From Nocardia vaccinii NBRC 15922 (GTDB lineage: Bacteria; Actinomycetota; Actinomycetes; Mycobacteriales; Mycobacteriaceae), in contig NZ_BDCC01000027.1 of the NCBI RefSeq assembly GCF_001613305.1, positions 1 to 64,000 of the forward strand: a stretch of 64,000 nucleotides of DNA, in the 5' to 3' direction. The position numbers were made by a program, and so were the translations under genes. This document shows positions 32,726 to 41,818 of the stretch, one piece after another. Every line of letters begins with the position of its first letter. Positions within the stretch are counted from its first letter, which is position 1. The notes beneath the pieces are model-generated. The model was given only the letters and a program-made list of their open reading frames with translations, was not told the DNA's origin and did no database searches.

Positions 32726-33616
32726 ATGACCGTCACCAGCAGCACTCTCGCCTCCCGCGCCATGGGACGTGAACTGCGCCGACTTCGGATTGCCAAGGGC
32801 GTCGGGCAGTCTCGGGCGGCGCGGGCGGCCGAGATGTCACCTCAATCGATCGGCCGCTTGGAAGAGGGCCAGAACACTCGCATCACCAGCTTCCAGATCA
32901 ACGCCCTGTGTGATGTGTACGCGGCGTCCGACGACGAACGGCGCGTGGTGCTCGATCTCGCGCGAGAGGCGCGGGCGGCACGTGAAGGCAAGACTGGGTG
33001 GTGGCGGGCTTATCTCGATAATTTCACTGAGAACTTCAATCACTATCTGGCGCTGGAGGAAGCGGCTGCTCAGATCACGTCCTGGTCGCTCAGCACACTT
33101 CCCGGACTGCTTCAGACACCGGAGTATCGACGCGCGATCGCATGGGCGGAGGCACCGAATGCCCCTGCGGAGGAGATCGAGCGGCGTATCGAGTGGGCTG
33201 CGAAACGACAAGCACGGCTGGAAGACTCGGACTTCCGGGCTGAGATCTACCTCTCGGAAGGAGTGTTGCGCAGCCGGGTAGGGGGTCCTGGGATAATGGA
33301 GGATCAGTCCCGTCATCTTGCGGAAGTGTCCGAGATGCCGAATGTTTCGATCCATGTTGTCCCGTTCGATGCACGAAGTATTGTCGGTTTGCTGGCAGGT
33401 CCGTTCACGTTCATCGACTTTCCACCGCTGCCGCACTCGAAGGCGACCGAGCCGCCGATCGTCTATGTGGAGGGCTACGCAGGAGATCTGTACCTCGAGC
33501 GTGAAGAGGAGATAGCGCGTTATCGTCAGGCTCTGGCGGAGATTCGCCGTGTATCGTTGGACAAAGGCAAATCCCGGGAGTTCATCCTGGCGGTAGCAAG
33601 GGAGTATGGCGAGTGA
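32726..33616 (+). CDS. XRE-type HTH regulator with DUF5753 domain
   Basis: 296 aa from ATG 32726, behind GAGG at 32714-32717. HTH at about 10-70 (MGRELRRLRIAKGVGQSRAA ... MSPQSIGRLEEGQNTRITSF), then DUF5753 with LALEEAAAQITSWSLSTLPG LLQTPEYRRAI and MPNVSIHVVPFDARS. The stop overlaps the start of the DUF397 gene as GTGA, the classic regulator/DUF397 pair of actinomycetes (compare BldB/WhiJ-type modules). Confidence 0.92.
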   Translation: MTVTSSTLASRAMGRELRRLRIAKGVGQSRAARAAEMSPQSIGRLEEGQNTRITSFQINALCDVYAASDDERRVVLDLAREARAAREGKTGWWRAYLDNFTENFNHYLALEEAAAQITSWSLSTLPGLLQTPEYRRAIAWAEAPNAPAEEIERRIEWAAKRQARLEDSDFRAEIYLSEGVLRSRVGGPGIMEDQSRHLAEVSEMPNVSIHVVPFDARSIVGLLAGPFTFIDFPPLPHSKATEPPIVYVEGYAGDLYLEREEEIARYRQALAEIRRVSLDKGKSREFILAVAREYGE

Positions 33617-33819
33617 GCATCGACCTGTCCGGGGCCAAATGGTTCAAGTCCAGCCGCAGTAGCTCGACCAAGGATTGCGTGGAAGTAGCCCTTCTCGAAG
33701 CAGGCATGGTCGGAGTCCGGGATTCCAAGAACCCCACCGGCCCCGCGCTGGTCTTCGAGCCTTCCGAATGGGACGCTTTTACTCAGGGAATCCAGGGCGG
33801 AACCTTCGATCACGCCTGA
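33613..33819 (+). CDS. DUF397 domain protein
   Basis: 68 aa, the whole length of a DUF397 domain: WFKSSRSSSTKDCVEVALLE, then GVRDSKNPTGPALVFEPSEW DAF. GTG 33613 overlaps the TGA of the XRE-DUF5753 gene. DUF397 proteins partner these regulators in WhiJ-like control systems; the exact role here is unknown. Confidence 0.93.
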   Translation: MSIDLSGAKWFKSSRSSSTKDCVEVALLEAGMVGVRDSKNPTGPALVFEPSEWDAFTQGIQGGTFDHA

Positions 33820-33890
33820 ATCCCTTCGTTGGCAAGGGAGTACGCGTTCATCATCGGTCTCGACCGCCCCTGACCGAATATCCACGCGCG

Positions 33891-33910
33891 GAGGGAGTCT
33901 CGGCAATCAG
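33891..33910 (+). repeat. 20-bp direct repeat, copy 2
   Basis: GAGGGAGTCTCGGCAATCAG, 72 bases after the DUF397 stop. See copy 1 at 32531. Confidence 0.6.
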
Positions 33911-34095
33911 CCCAGACCCCCTCCGTTGCTGTCATCAATCGCCCCGGGATCACGCCGGCGAACGGCGCCGAGCCGGCTCTCACTGCTCGGCGTGCGACTC
34001 TCGGTGCGTCCATACGGTTTCCGCGCTGTATCCGGCAGCTCGGAGAGCTCGTTCGGGCAGGGGCGATTTTGCGCCTACGCCATGGAATTGCCCCT

Positions 34096-35379
34096 TCACG
34101 CCCCAGGCGACACTCGCGAACGCAGGTTGCGCACCGAAGTGGGCAGGAACGGTTCCGGGTTGCGCGGGGTGACCAGGACATACCACGCGACCAGTGCGAC
34201 GCTCAACCACACGTAGGTGTCCCCGTAGACGTGTTGCCATGCGGTCCAGGCGAATTCGCGGTTGTCGTCGCCGGGGAGCTGGTTCTGGGGGCCGATCACG
34301 AAGATCGCGGCGGTGCCGAGAGTTACGGCGTACCAGACCAGGGCTGTGCGGAGGGGGAGTCTGGTGGCCGCGCCCACGGCGGCGAGCAGGGCGGGGGCGA
34401 TCCATACCCAGTGGTGCGACCAGGAGATGGGGGAGACCAGGAGGGTGAAGACGGCGTTGAAGGACATCGCCAGCGGAGGGTTGTCGACCGCGCGGCGCAT
34501 GGCCGCGACGACCAGCACCAGCAGGACCAGGCTCAGTACCAGCCACAGGCAGGTGAAAGCCGGTTCCGGGACCCGCAGGCGCGCCAGAACGCCCTGGATC
34601 GACTGGTTGGTGTGGAACGCCGAGCCGCTGAGCCCGGACACGTTGCCCATACCGCCGAACCAGTACCGCATCGATTCGCGCGGCATGAGCGCGAAGGCCA
34701 GCGCACTGGCCGCGGCGCCGGTGATGGCGGCGGTGATGGCGGCCTTGTAGTCGCGGCGAATCAGGAAGTAGAGCACGAATGCGGCGGGGGTGAGTTTGAT
34801 CGCGGCCGCGAGACCGACGCCGATACCGCGTTTCCATTTCGGACGTTCGGTCAGGCAGTCCGCGGCGACGAGCACCATCAGGATCAGGTTGACCTGACCG
34901 AAGTCCAGCGTCGAATGGATCGGTTCGAGCAGCATGCCCAGCGGCGCGGCGCAGGCCGTCGCCCACAGCACCAATTCGGTGCCGCCGTAACCCCACAGGC
35001 GTCGCGCGGCCAGATAGATCGTCACCGCCATCGCCAGCGTCGAGACGACGAAGAAGCTGAGTTGCGCGGCGTTCCACGGCAGCAGTGCGAACGGACCCAG
35101 CGCGATCGCCGCGAACGGCGGGTAGATGAACGGCAGACTGATGTCGAGCGTGGTCTTGGGCAGCGACCCGTACATGTCGACCCCGTGCATGGCGGCCTGC
35201 ACGCCGAGCCGATACACCTGCAGATCGATGAACGCGCGGCTGATCGGCTTCATCGGCCACGACGGAAAGACCAGCCATAGCACCGAAACGGTGAGCAGAG
35301 TCGGCGGAGCCAGCCAGGCGACACGACGCATGCGGCGCGTGGCGGGTGGCTGACGAACGGAGGCCGTGACACTAACCAT
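34096..35379 (-). CDS. GT87/DUF2029 family polyprenol-dependent mannosyltransferase-like membrane protein
   Basis: 427 aa from ATG 35379, with about ten membrane helices. Typical DUF2029 features are an early acidic/aromatic loop (FIDLQVYRLGVQAAMHGVDM YG), FIYPPFAAIALGPFALLPW, LDFGQVNLILMVLVAADC and a late SPISWSHHWVW. Actinobacterial members use polyprenyl-phosphate-mannose in PIM, lipomannan and arabinomannan assembly at the outer face of the membrane. A shorter start, MRRVAWLAPP, is possible. Divergent from the NCS1 permease. Confidence 0.88.
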   Translation of the reverse strand: MVSVTASVRQPPATRRMRRVAWLAPPTLLTVSVLWLVFPSWPMKPISRAFIDLQVYRLGVQAAMHGVDMYGSLPKTTLDISLPFIYPPFAAIALGPFALLPWNAAQLSFFVVSTLAMAVTIYLAARRLWGYGGTELVLWATACAAPLGMLLEPIHSTLDFGQVNLILMVLVAADCLTERPKWKRGIGVGLAAAIKLTPAAFVLYFLIRRDYKAAITAAITGAAASALAFALMPRESMRYWFGGMGNVSGLSGSAFHTNQSIQGVLARLRVPEPAFTCLWLVLSLVLLVLVVAAMRRAVDNPPLAMSFNAVFTLLVSPISWSHHWVWIAPALLAAVGAATRLPLRTALVWYAVTLGTAAIFVIGPQNQLPGDDNREFAWTAWQHVYGDTYVWLSVALVAWYVLVTPRNPEPFLPTSVRNLRSRVSPGA

Positions 35380-35474
35380 CCGGCAAGAGGTTACCTGCTG
35401 CCCACCGGCGCCACCGCACCCCCGTCGGATCGATCGCACCGCCCGAGCGGGCGGGTCGGACCCGTAGCATCGGA

Positions 35475-36821
35475 ATGGCTATGACGATCATCCGACCACG
35501 GCGCCGGACCGATGAGGCGCCGCTGGTGCTGACGACCGAGCCGCCGCGCAGCCTGTCCTTCGCCGATCAGACCGCCTTCTGGGCGAACCTCGGGGTGAGC
35601 CTCATCGGGTTCACCGGAGCGGTGTACGTATTGCAGCCCGCCGGGCACCCGCAGTTGCCGGTTCTGGGCGCATTGCTGGCGACGATTCTGGGGACCGTGC
35701 TCGGCACCGGAATGGTGGTCGCGGCCGGTGCGGTCGGGGCGCGCACGGGTGCGCCGGCGATGGCGAATTTCCGCGGGCTGTTCGGAACGAAGCTGTCCTA
35801 TATACCGACCGTGGCCAATATCGTGCAGTGCGTCGGGTGGGGCGTATTCGAGCTCACGGTCATCGCGGGCGGAGTTCTGGCGCTGACTCACGGACGGGTC
35901 GCGCACGCGCCGGTGATCATCGCGGCGGGCGTGCTGTGCACCGCGATGTCGATCTGGCCGCTGCGGGTGCTGCATATTCTGCGGCGGTATGTGACCGTGG
36001 CCGTGGCGATTTCGATGCTGTACTTCACCGTGCAACTGCTGGGAAACCCGCTGCCGCCGGTGCACGGAACGTCGTGGAGCGGATTCTTTCCGGGCGTGGA
36101 CACCGCGTTGGCCGTGGCCGTGTCCTTCGTACCGCTGGCGGCGGACTACACCCGGCACGCGCGGTCCGCCCGCGCGGCCTCGGGCGCAACGATGCTCGGT
36201 TATTCGGTGGCTCAGACCTGGTGTTATCTGCTGGGTGTCGTAGCGCTGATCCAAGTGGGCGGTGATCCGAACCGGATCTTCGACACCTTCCTGGGCGTCG
36301 CGGCGGGGTGGGTGTTCTTCGCGATTCTGGTTCTGCGCGAATCGGATCAATCCTTCGCCAACGTCTATTCCACGGCGATGTCGCTGCAGAACCTGCTGCC
36401 CCGGGTGGACCGCCGGATTCTCGCGGGCGCGGTCGGCGCGCTGGCGACCGTACTCGCGCTGGGCGTGCACGATTTCACCGGATTCTCGAATTTCCTGCTG
36501 CTGATCGGCTCGGTGTTCGTCCCGCTGTGCGCGGTGCTGGTGGTGGACTACTTCTTCGGGCGCGGTCGGCGCGGCTGGAATCTGGACGATCGCGCTCCGG
36601 CCCGGCCGCTCATGCTGCTGCCGTGGCTGCTGGGTTTCGCCGTCTATCAGCTGCTCAATCCCGGATCGATCGGTTGGTGGGCACGGCTGTGGACGCATGC
36701 CCAGAACGCCCTGCACGTGCATCCGGGCTGGTGGTCCTCGGCATCGCTGTTCTCCTTCGTCGTCGCGGGCCTGTCCACCGGTGTGCTGGTGCTCGTCGAA
36801 CGCCGGTTCGCCCGTGGGTGA
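35475..36821 (+). CDS. NCS1 family purine/cytosine permease (CytX-like)
   Basis: 448 aa with twelve predicted membrane helices. The NCS1 pattern is clear: SFADQTAFWANLGVSLIGFT GAVYV, ANIVQCVGWGVFELTVIAGG, SFVPLAADYTRHAR and VYSTAMSLQNLLPRVDRR. These sodium- or proton-coupled permeases import nucleobases or related pyrimidines such as hydroxymethylpyrimidine. The shorter, CytX-like character and the following small-molecule kinase gene fit a salvage function, but the substrate is not shown by sequence. Confidence 0.88.
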   Translation: MAMTIIRPRRRTDEAPLVLTTEPPRSLSFADQTAFWANLGVSLIGFTGAVYVLQPAGHPQLPVLGALLATILGTVLGTGMVVAAGAVGARTGAPAMANFRGLFGTKLSYIPTVANIVQCVGWGVFELTVIAGGVLALTHGRVAHAPVIIAAGVLCTAMSIWPLRVLHILRRYVTVAVAISMLYFTVQLLGNPLPPVHGTSWSGFFPGVDTALAVAVSFVPLAADYTRHARSARAASGATMLGYSVAQTWCYLLGVVALIQVGGDPNRIFDTFLGVAAGWVFFAILVLRESDQSFANVYSTAMSLQNLLPRVDRRILAGAVGALATVLALGVHDFTGFSNFLLLIGSVFVPLCAVLVVDYFFGRGRRGWNLDDRAPARPLMLLPWLLGFAVYQLLNPGSIGWWARLWTHAQNALHVHPGWWSSASLFSFVVAGLSTGVLVLVERRFARG

Positions 36822-36846
36822 AGGCGACGATCATCGGGTCTTCGGT

Positions 36847-37911
36847 ATGGGAACGTCCCCGGCCGCCGAACCCGATTGGCCGCCGCTGACCGTCGCTGAG
36901 ATCAACGCTGTGTGGCCCCGCCGGAGCGAAGCGAAGGCAGAAGACACAGAATGGCGTAGCCCGCGTCCGCTGTCGACGACCGCCCTCGTTCGGTTCGCGG
37001 ACGGTGTGCGCCGGGTGGTCAAACGGGTGCCGGTGGGCCTGCGTGACGCCGATGCGCTCGCCGAGGAGCATTCGTTCATGGAACATCTTCGGGCACAGGG
37101 GATTCCGGTGCCCGAGGTGTGGTCGTACACCGGCCCCGACTTCAGTTACGAATTCCACGTTCCAGGCGCCGGAGTCGATCGATATCGGGACGCGTTCTCC
37201 TGGTCGCCGTATCTGTCGTGTGCGCACGCCGCCGCGGCGGGCGCGATGTTGGCCCGGATACATTGCGCTGCTGAAGGTTACGATGTCCCGGCCCGCCCGC
37301 TGCGGCCGCTGCGGGCCGCGCTGTGCTCCGATCCGGTCGCGGCGGTCGAACGTCACAGCGCCGCCCGGCCCGCAGTCGCCGAATTTCTGGCCGAACGGGA
37401 TTGGCGCGCGGATCTGCGCGCGGCCGCCGCACCGAGTGCGGTGGACCTCTCGGACCTGAAACCACTGTGGACGCACAATGATTGGCACGGCACGAATCTG
37501 CTGTGGCGTGCCGACGAGATCACCGCGGTGCTGGATTTCGGCCTCGCCGACCGCACCACGGCGGTCTTCGACATCGCCACCGCGATCGAGCGTTTCGCGA
37601 TCGACTGGCTCGCACCGCGCCGAGGCGAACCGGTCCGCATCCGTACCGAACAGCTCGCCGCATTCCTGCGGGCTTACCGCGAAGTCCGTCCGCTCTCCGA
37701 ACGCGAATGTGCGGCCCTGCCGGAGGTCTTCCCGCTCGTCCACATCCATTACGAACTCTCCGAGATCGACTATTTCCTTTCGGTACTGATCCAGCCGAAC
37801 CGCGAAAACGCCGAAATCGCTTATCGCAGCTATTTTCTGGGACATCTGCAATGGTCGGCATCGGCACAGGGCCGAGAATTCCGAGCGCTGCTGAGCGAAC
37901 TTTCGCGATGA
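36847..37911 (+). CDS. APH-fold phosphotransferase (small-molecule kinase)
   Basis: 354 aa from ATG 36847; a GTG at 36814 overlapping the permease is an alternative. The C-lobe has the Brenner motif THNDWHGTNLLW and the Mg-binding AVLDFGLADRTTAVFDIA, and the N-lobe has VVKRVPVGLRDADALAEEHS FMEHL with the probable ATP-binding Lys and Glu. The choline/aminoglycoside/homoserine/thiamine kinase group cannot be separated by eye. Placement 25 bases after an NCS1 permease suggests phosphorylation of the imported compound. Confidence 0.85.
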   Translation: MGTSPAAEPDWPPLTVAEINAVWPRRSEAKAEDTEWRSPRPLSTTALVRFADGVRRVVKRVPVGLRDADALAEEHSFMEHLRAQGIPVPEVWSYTGPDFSYEFHVPGAGVDRYRDAFSWSPYLSCAHAAAAGAMLARIHCAAEGYDVPARPLRPLRAALCSDPVAAVERHSAARPAVAEFLAERDWRADLRAAAAPSAVDLSDLKPLWTHNDWHGTNLLWRADEITAVLDFGLADRTTAVFDIATAIERFAIDWLAPRRGEPVRIRTEQLAAFLRAYREVRPLSERECAALPEVFPLVHIHYELSEIDYFLSVLIQPNRENAEIAYRSYFLGHLQWSASAQGREFRALLSELSR

Positions 37912-38016
37912 CTCCGCATCGCGGCAGCAACCTGGGAATACGAACCCCACCGGCTCTGCTAAGTTCGGGCCCCATGTGATCGTGTCGCGGCGGCGGCGCA
38001 GAGGGAGGTAGAGACG

Positions 38017-39519
38017 TTGGTTGACCAGCCAGAACAGCGGGGGACCTCGAGCGCACCGGCCGGGCGATGGGCGGCGCTGATCCGCGCCAAATCGGTCGAA
38101 CAATCGATCCGCGACACCGACGAACCGGATTCGAAGCTGCGCAAGGACCTCACCGCCTGGGATCTGACCATCTTCGGCGTGGCCGTGGTGGTCGGTGCGG
38201 GCATCTTCACCCTCACCGCACAAACCGCGGGCGGCGTCGCCGGGCCGTCGGTTTCGCTGGCCTTCGTCTTCGCCGCGATCGCCTGCGGGCTGACCGCGTT
38301 GTGCTATGCGGAATTCGCCTCGACGGTTCCGGTCGCGGGCAGTGCCTACACCTTCTCCTACGCCACCTTCGGTGAGCTGGCCGCGTGGATCATCGGCTGG
38401 GACCTGATCCTGGAATTCGCCCTTGCCGTCTCGGTGGTGGCCAAGGGCTGGTCGCAGTATCTGGGTGAGGTGATGGGCTCGTACAGTCCGATCGCGCACT
38501 TCGGCTCGGTGTCCTTCGACTGGGGTGCGGTGCTGTTGATCGCGGTGCTCACGGTGCTGCTGGCGATCGGCACGAAGGTGTCCTCGCGGGTGTCCGCGGT
38601 GGCGGTGGCGATCAAACTGGCCGTGATCGCCGTGGTTGTCGTCGTGGGTCTGCGGTATTTCAAGGCGTCGAATCTGAGTCCGTTCATTCCTCCGACGAAG
38701 CCGGGAAGCGCCGGATCGGGCATCCACCAGACGCTGTTCTCCTGGATGACCGGGGCCGGGAACAGCCAATTCGGCTGGTACGGACTGCTGGCCGCGGCAA
38801 GTCTGGTGTTCTTCGCGTTCATCGGGTTCGACGTGGTCGCCACGACCGCGGAGGAGACCAAGGATCCGCAACGTAACGTCCCGCGCGGCATCCTGGGCTC
38901 GCTCGCGATCGTGACCGTGCTGTACGTGGTGGTCTCGCTGGTGCTGACCGGCATGGTGCCGTACACCGATCTGGCCGCGAAGGATGCGACCCTGGCCACG
39001 GCGTTCGCGGTGCACGGGGTGACCTGGGCGAAGAATCTCATCTCGGTCGGCGCGCTGGCCGGTCTGACCACCGTGGTGATGGTGTTGTTCCTCGGGCAGA
39101 CCCGCGTGCTCTACGCGATGGCGCGCGATGGACTGCTGCCGCGCGGTCTCGCGCACACCGGAGAGAAGGGCACGCCGGTGCGGATCACCGTGATCGTCGG
39201 TGTGATCTGCGCGCTGCTGGCCGGTTTCGTGCAGTTCGGCACGCTCGAGGAGATGGTCAACATCGGCACGCTGTTCGCGTTCGTGCTGGTATCCATCGGC
39301 GTGCTGATCCTGCGGCGCACCCGTCCGGAACTGCCGCGCGGATTCCGGGTGCCGCTGGTTCCGGTCATTCCGATTCTGGCTGTGCTGGCGTGCATTTGGC
39401 TGATGCTGAATCTGTCGGTGGAGACCTGGCTGCGGTTCGTGATCTGGATGTTCGTCGGCTTCGCGCTGTACTTCACCTATGGCGTGCGGCATTCCCTGCT
39501 GCGCAAAGCTGCTCGATGA
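38017..39519 (+). CDS. APC superfamily amino acid permease
   Basis: 500 aa starting at TTG 38017, which sits 8 bases after GGAGG; there is no better ATG nearby. About twelve helices with the APC signature FGVAVVVGAGIFTLTAQTAG in TM1, YAEFASTVPVAGSAYTFSYA and FFAFIGFDVVATTAEETKDP. It closely resembles the cationic-amino-acid-transporter-like permeases (YfnA/CAT type) of actinomycetes. Substrate not assigned. Confidence 0.92.
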   Translation: MVDQPEQRGTSSAPAGRWAALIRAKSVEQSIRDTDEPDSKLRKDLTAWDLTIFGVAVVVGAGIFTLTAQTAGGVAGPSVSLAFVFAAIACGLTALCYAEFASTVPVAGSAYTFSYATFGELAAWIIGWDLILEFALAVSVVAKGWSQYLGEVMGSYSPIAHFGSVSFDWGAVLLIAVLTVLLAIGTKVSSRVSAVAVAIKLAVIAVVVVVGLRYFKASNLSPFIPPTKPGSAGSGIHQTLFSWMTGAGNSQFGWYGLLAAASLVFFAFIGFDVVATTAEETKDPQRNVPRGILGSLAIVTVLYVVVSLVLTGMVPYTDLAAKDATLATAFAVHGVTWAKNLISVGALAGLTTVVMVLFLGQTRVLYAMARDGLLPRGLAHTGEKGTPVRITVIVGVICALLAGFVQFGTLEEMVNIGTLFAFVLVSIGVLILRRTRPELPRGFRVPLVPVIPILAVLACIWLMLNLSVETWLRFVIWMFVGFALYFTYGVRHSLLRKAAR

Positions 39520-39549
39520 GCAGGGAGTGACAGTGCTTGCCGCCGGTAG

Positions 39550-40125
39550 CTATCGGGCGGACGGGAATTCCAGCCGGGTCGGCGGCCGGCCCACGTTGCG
39601 TTGCGGGACCGTCTCGGCGGACGCGAACGCGGCGCGGGCCAATGCGCAGGCGCGGTCCAGTTGATCGAGAATGCTCTCCCAACCCGGGTGGGCGACTTGT
39701 GTTCTGGGATTTTCCAGCAGGTCACGATGGATGCGCAGCAGGGTGCGGGTGACCTCGGCGGTATAGGCAGCGGCGGCCAGCGGCGGCGGGACCGCGTCGA
39801 GTTCGCCGTAGAGTTCGGCGATGCGATCGGTGAGCCAGTACGCCTCGAAATGCGCCTGACCGTAGAGATCCTCACCTCGCACCGCGACCGCACTGGGACC
39901 GGCGGCGCGAGCGCGATCCTCCAGACTGCCGACATCGGGTGCGGTGGCCAGCGAATCCCGTAGATCCGCGCCGACCACCCGGTAGAGCAGCCCCGCCAGC
40001 ATGGCATGTTCGACTCCGGTGCTGTCCGCGCCGCCCATCGCCCGCTGCCACACCTGCTCCTCGACGGCGTCGGTATCGGCGTGCAGAATCGCCAAGGCCG
40101 CTCTGAGCTGTCCGTTCGTAGCCAT
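39550..40125 (-). CDS. Hypothetical helical protein
   Basis: 191 aa from ATG 40125, with AGGTAGTG upstream. Alanine-rich, soluble and probably all-helical (MATNGQLRAALAILHADTDA VEEQVW ... AYTAEVTRTLLRIHRDLLEN P). No catalytic motif, signal peptide or known domain recognised. The open frame extends upstream to 40323, but the composition changes. Convergent with the APC permease. Confidence 0.65.
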   Translation of the reverse strand: MATNGQLRAALAILHADTDAVEEQVWQRAMGGADSTGVEHAMLAGLLYRVVGADLRDSLATAPDVGSLEDRARAAGPSAVAVRGEDLYGQAHFEAYWLTDRIAELYGELDAVPPPLAAAAYTAEVTRTLLRIHRDLLENPRTQVAHPGWESILDQLDRACALARAAFASAETVPQRNVGRPPTRLEFPSAR

Positions 40126-40384
40126 CACTACCTGCTTCCCCGCCGTTACTGGGCACAGATCCGTCGGACGAGGCGGAGGGCCGCCCTGTCGTTTCGAAAG
40201 GCTACCTTTTAGCAAACAATTTGCCCATAGGTGTGAGTCGGCAATTTTCGAGGCTTCTCGACTAATGTGCTGATATAGGAAATTGGTTGACGCTTTGGCG
40301 GGGCCATGTCGATTGGCTACCACGCATGCTGTCTGATTGCTGTCTGAGGCGGGAAGTCCGGTCGGGTACCAGTCGTCGTCGAAC

Positions 40385-41614
40385 TCAGGAAGCGGCTTCC
40401 GGCAACGGGTACATGCGGTGCACGATGAGTGCGGCCGACAGCAGCCGGGAACCGGTGGGTTCGTTCGGATCGGTACCCGTCAGCTCGGCGATCCGGCGCA
40501 GTCGATAACTGAAAGTATTGGGGTGAACGTGGATTTCGGCGGCGGCGGCCTTGCGATCCGAGCCGTGCCGCAGGTGGGCGTCGAGGGTTTCCAGCAGATG
40601 CGGGCTGCCCAGCAGCGGGGCCACGCGCTCGGCGAGCCGATCTCGCGCCGCGCCCGGACGGGTGAGCTGGTACTCCAGGAGTAGGTCGTCGAGCAGGTAG
40701 GCGCCGGTGGGGCGCCCCAGTAGTCGTGCCAGTGCGGCCAGCTCGGTGGCCAGTTGCGCCGACTCCGGTACGGCTTCACGTGGGACGCTGGAAATTTCGG
40801 CGATCACGACGTCCGTGCCGAACTGCGCGGCGAGTTCCTCCGCCAATGGCGAGGATTCGCGGTCGGCGGCCTCGGAACCGCTGGGCAGCAGGATCGTCCC
40901 GTGCGAGCCGTCGAAGGTATTCAACACGGCAACCCCAGCAAGTTGATCCAGGGTCTGCTGCAACACGCGGATGCGTCGCCGGGTGAGCAGATGCGCTGCC
41001 GCGGCGGGATGCCCGACGGGCGGCAGCTCGATCGCGAGGACCGAATACCGTTCGGCGAGTGCGATTCCCGCGCGAACGGCGAGATCACCTGGGGCGAGTC
41101 CACGCAGCAGGGCCCGGCACAATGCCCGGCGCGCCTCGCGTTCCGCGTGATGGATCGACAGTTCGGTCTCCGCATAGGAGTCCACGGTGATCGTGTTGAT
41201 ATGCATCAGCAGGCCCAGCATCCGATCGCCGAAATCCACCAGTTGATCCATATCCTCCGGTTCGCTCAACGCCGCCGCCTCCCGCAATACCTGTCGCGCC
41301 GAGGCGTGCACCGCCTCGAGCAGCAGCCGCAGCGGAAGCCGTTCCTGCGCATGGCGTTCCACCACCGGGACGATGAATTTCGCGGCCTCGTCGTGCGTGA
41401 ATTCCCGCTGTTGATCCACCGAGCGCAGAAAGGCGTGCGCGCATTCGTGAATGGCGGGCAGGACCTCGCGGAAATGCCCTTCCGGAAGATCCGTCGCCGG
41501 TGGTGTCGCGCCCAGACCCGATGCCAGGATCCGCTCGGCTATCCAGGGCAGGCGATCGAGCATGCGCATGGCGATGCCGGCGCGTCGAGGTGGGGCGGAG
41601 CCGGCGTCGGACAT
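40385..41614 (-). CDS. PucR/CdaR-type transcriptional regulator
   Basis: 409 aa from ATG 41614. The C-terminal PucR helix-turn-helix is clear: LETLDAHLRHGSDRKAAAAE IHVHPNTFSYRLRRIAELTG. The central region has the GGDEF-like CdaR fold, and the N-terminus is helical (RsbRD-like: LPAIHECAHAFLRSVDQQRE FTHDEAAKF). It is divergent from the lipase at 41819, its most likely target. Confidence 0.88.
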   Translation of the reverse strand: MSDAGSAPPRRAGIAMRMLDRLPWIAERILASGLGATPPATDLPEGHFREVLPAIHECAHAFLRSVDQQREFTHDEAAKFIVPVVERHAQERLPLRLLLEAVHASARQVLREAAALSEPEDMDQLVDFGDRMLGLLMHINTITVDSYAETELSIHHAEREARRALCRALLRGLAPGDLAVRAGIALAERYSVLAIELPPVGHPAAAAHLLTRRRIRVLQQTLDQLAGVAVLNTFDGSHGTILLPSGSEAADRESSPLAEELAAQFGTDVVIAEISSVPREAVPESAQLATELAALARLLGRPTGAYLLDDLLLEYQLTRPGAARDRLAERVAPLLGSPHLLETLDAHLRHGSDRKAAAAEIHVHPNTFSYRLRRIAELTGTDPNEPTGSRLLSAALIVHRMYPLPEAAS

Positions 41615-41818
41615 GGCGCCGATTGTTACCGGAAACAGCAGGCCGAGCAAGGTCTCGTCCTCGCGGCACGGGATTTTGTATTGCGAGACAATCTTATCCG
41701 GATTATCTGTGCATATGAGGGCAGTGACAGTGCTCGGGTCCCCGGCATACATTTCGTCTCGGGTTCACGGAAGGGGCGTGTACCTTCGATCCGCGGTTCG
41801 TCGATGAGGGAGTCGGTT

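Noticed and set aside
36655..39492. 945-aa minus-strand open frame across the kinase and APC permease
   Set aside because: Antisense shadow with low-complexity composition over two well-supported + strand genes.
40754..41818. Long N-terminal extension of the lipase open frame
   Set aside because: Overlaps the PucR-type regulator antisense and lacks lipase features; GTG 41819 has a proper ribosome-binding site.
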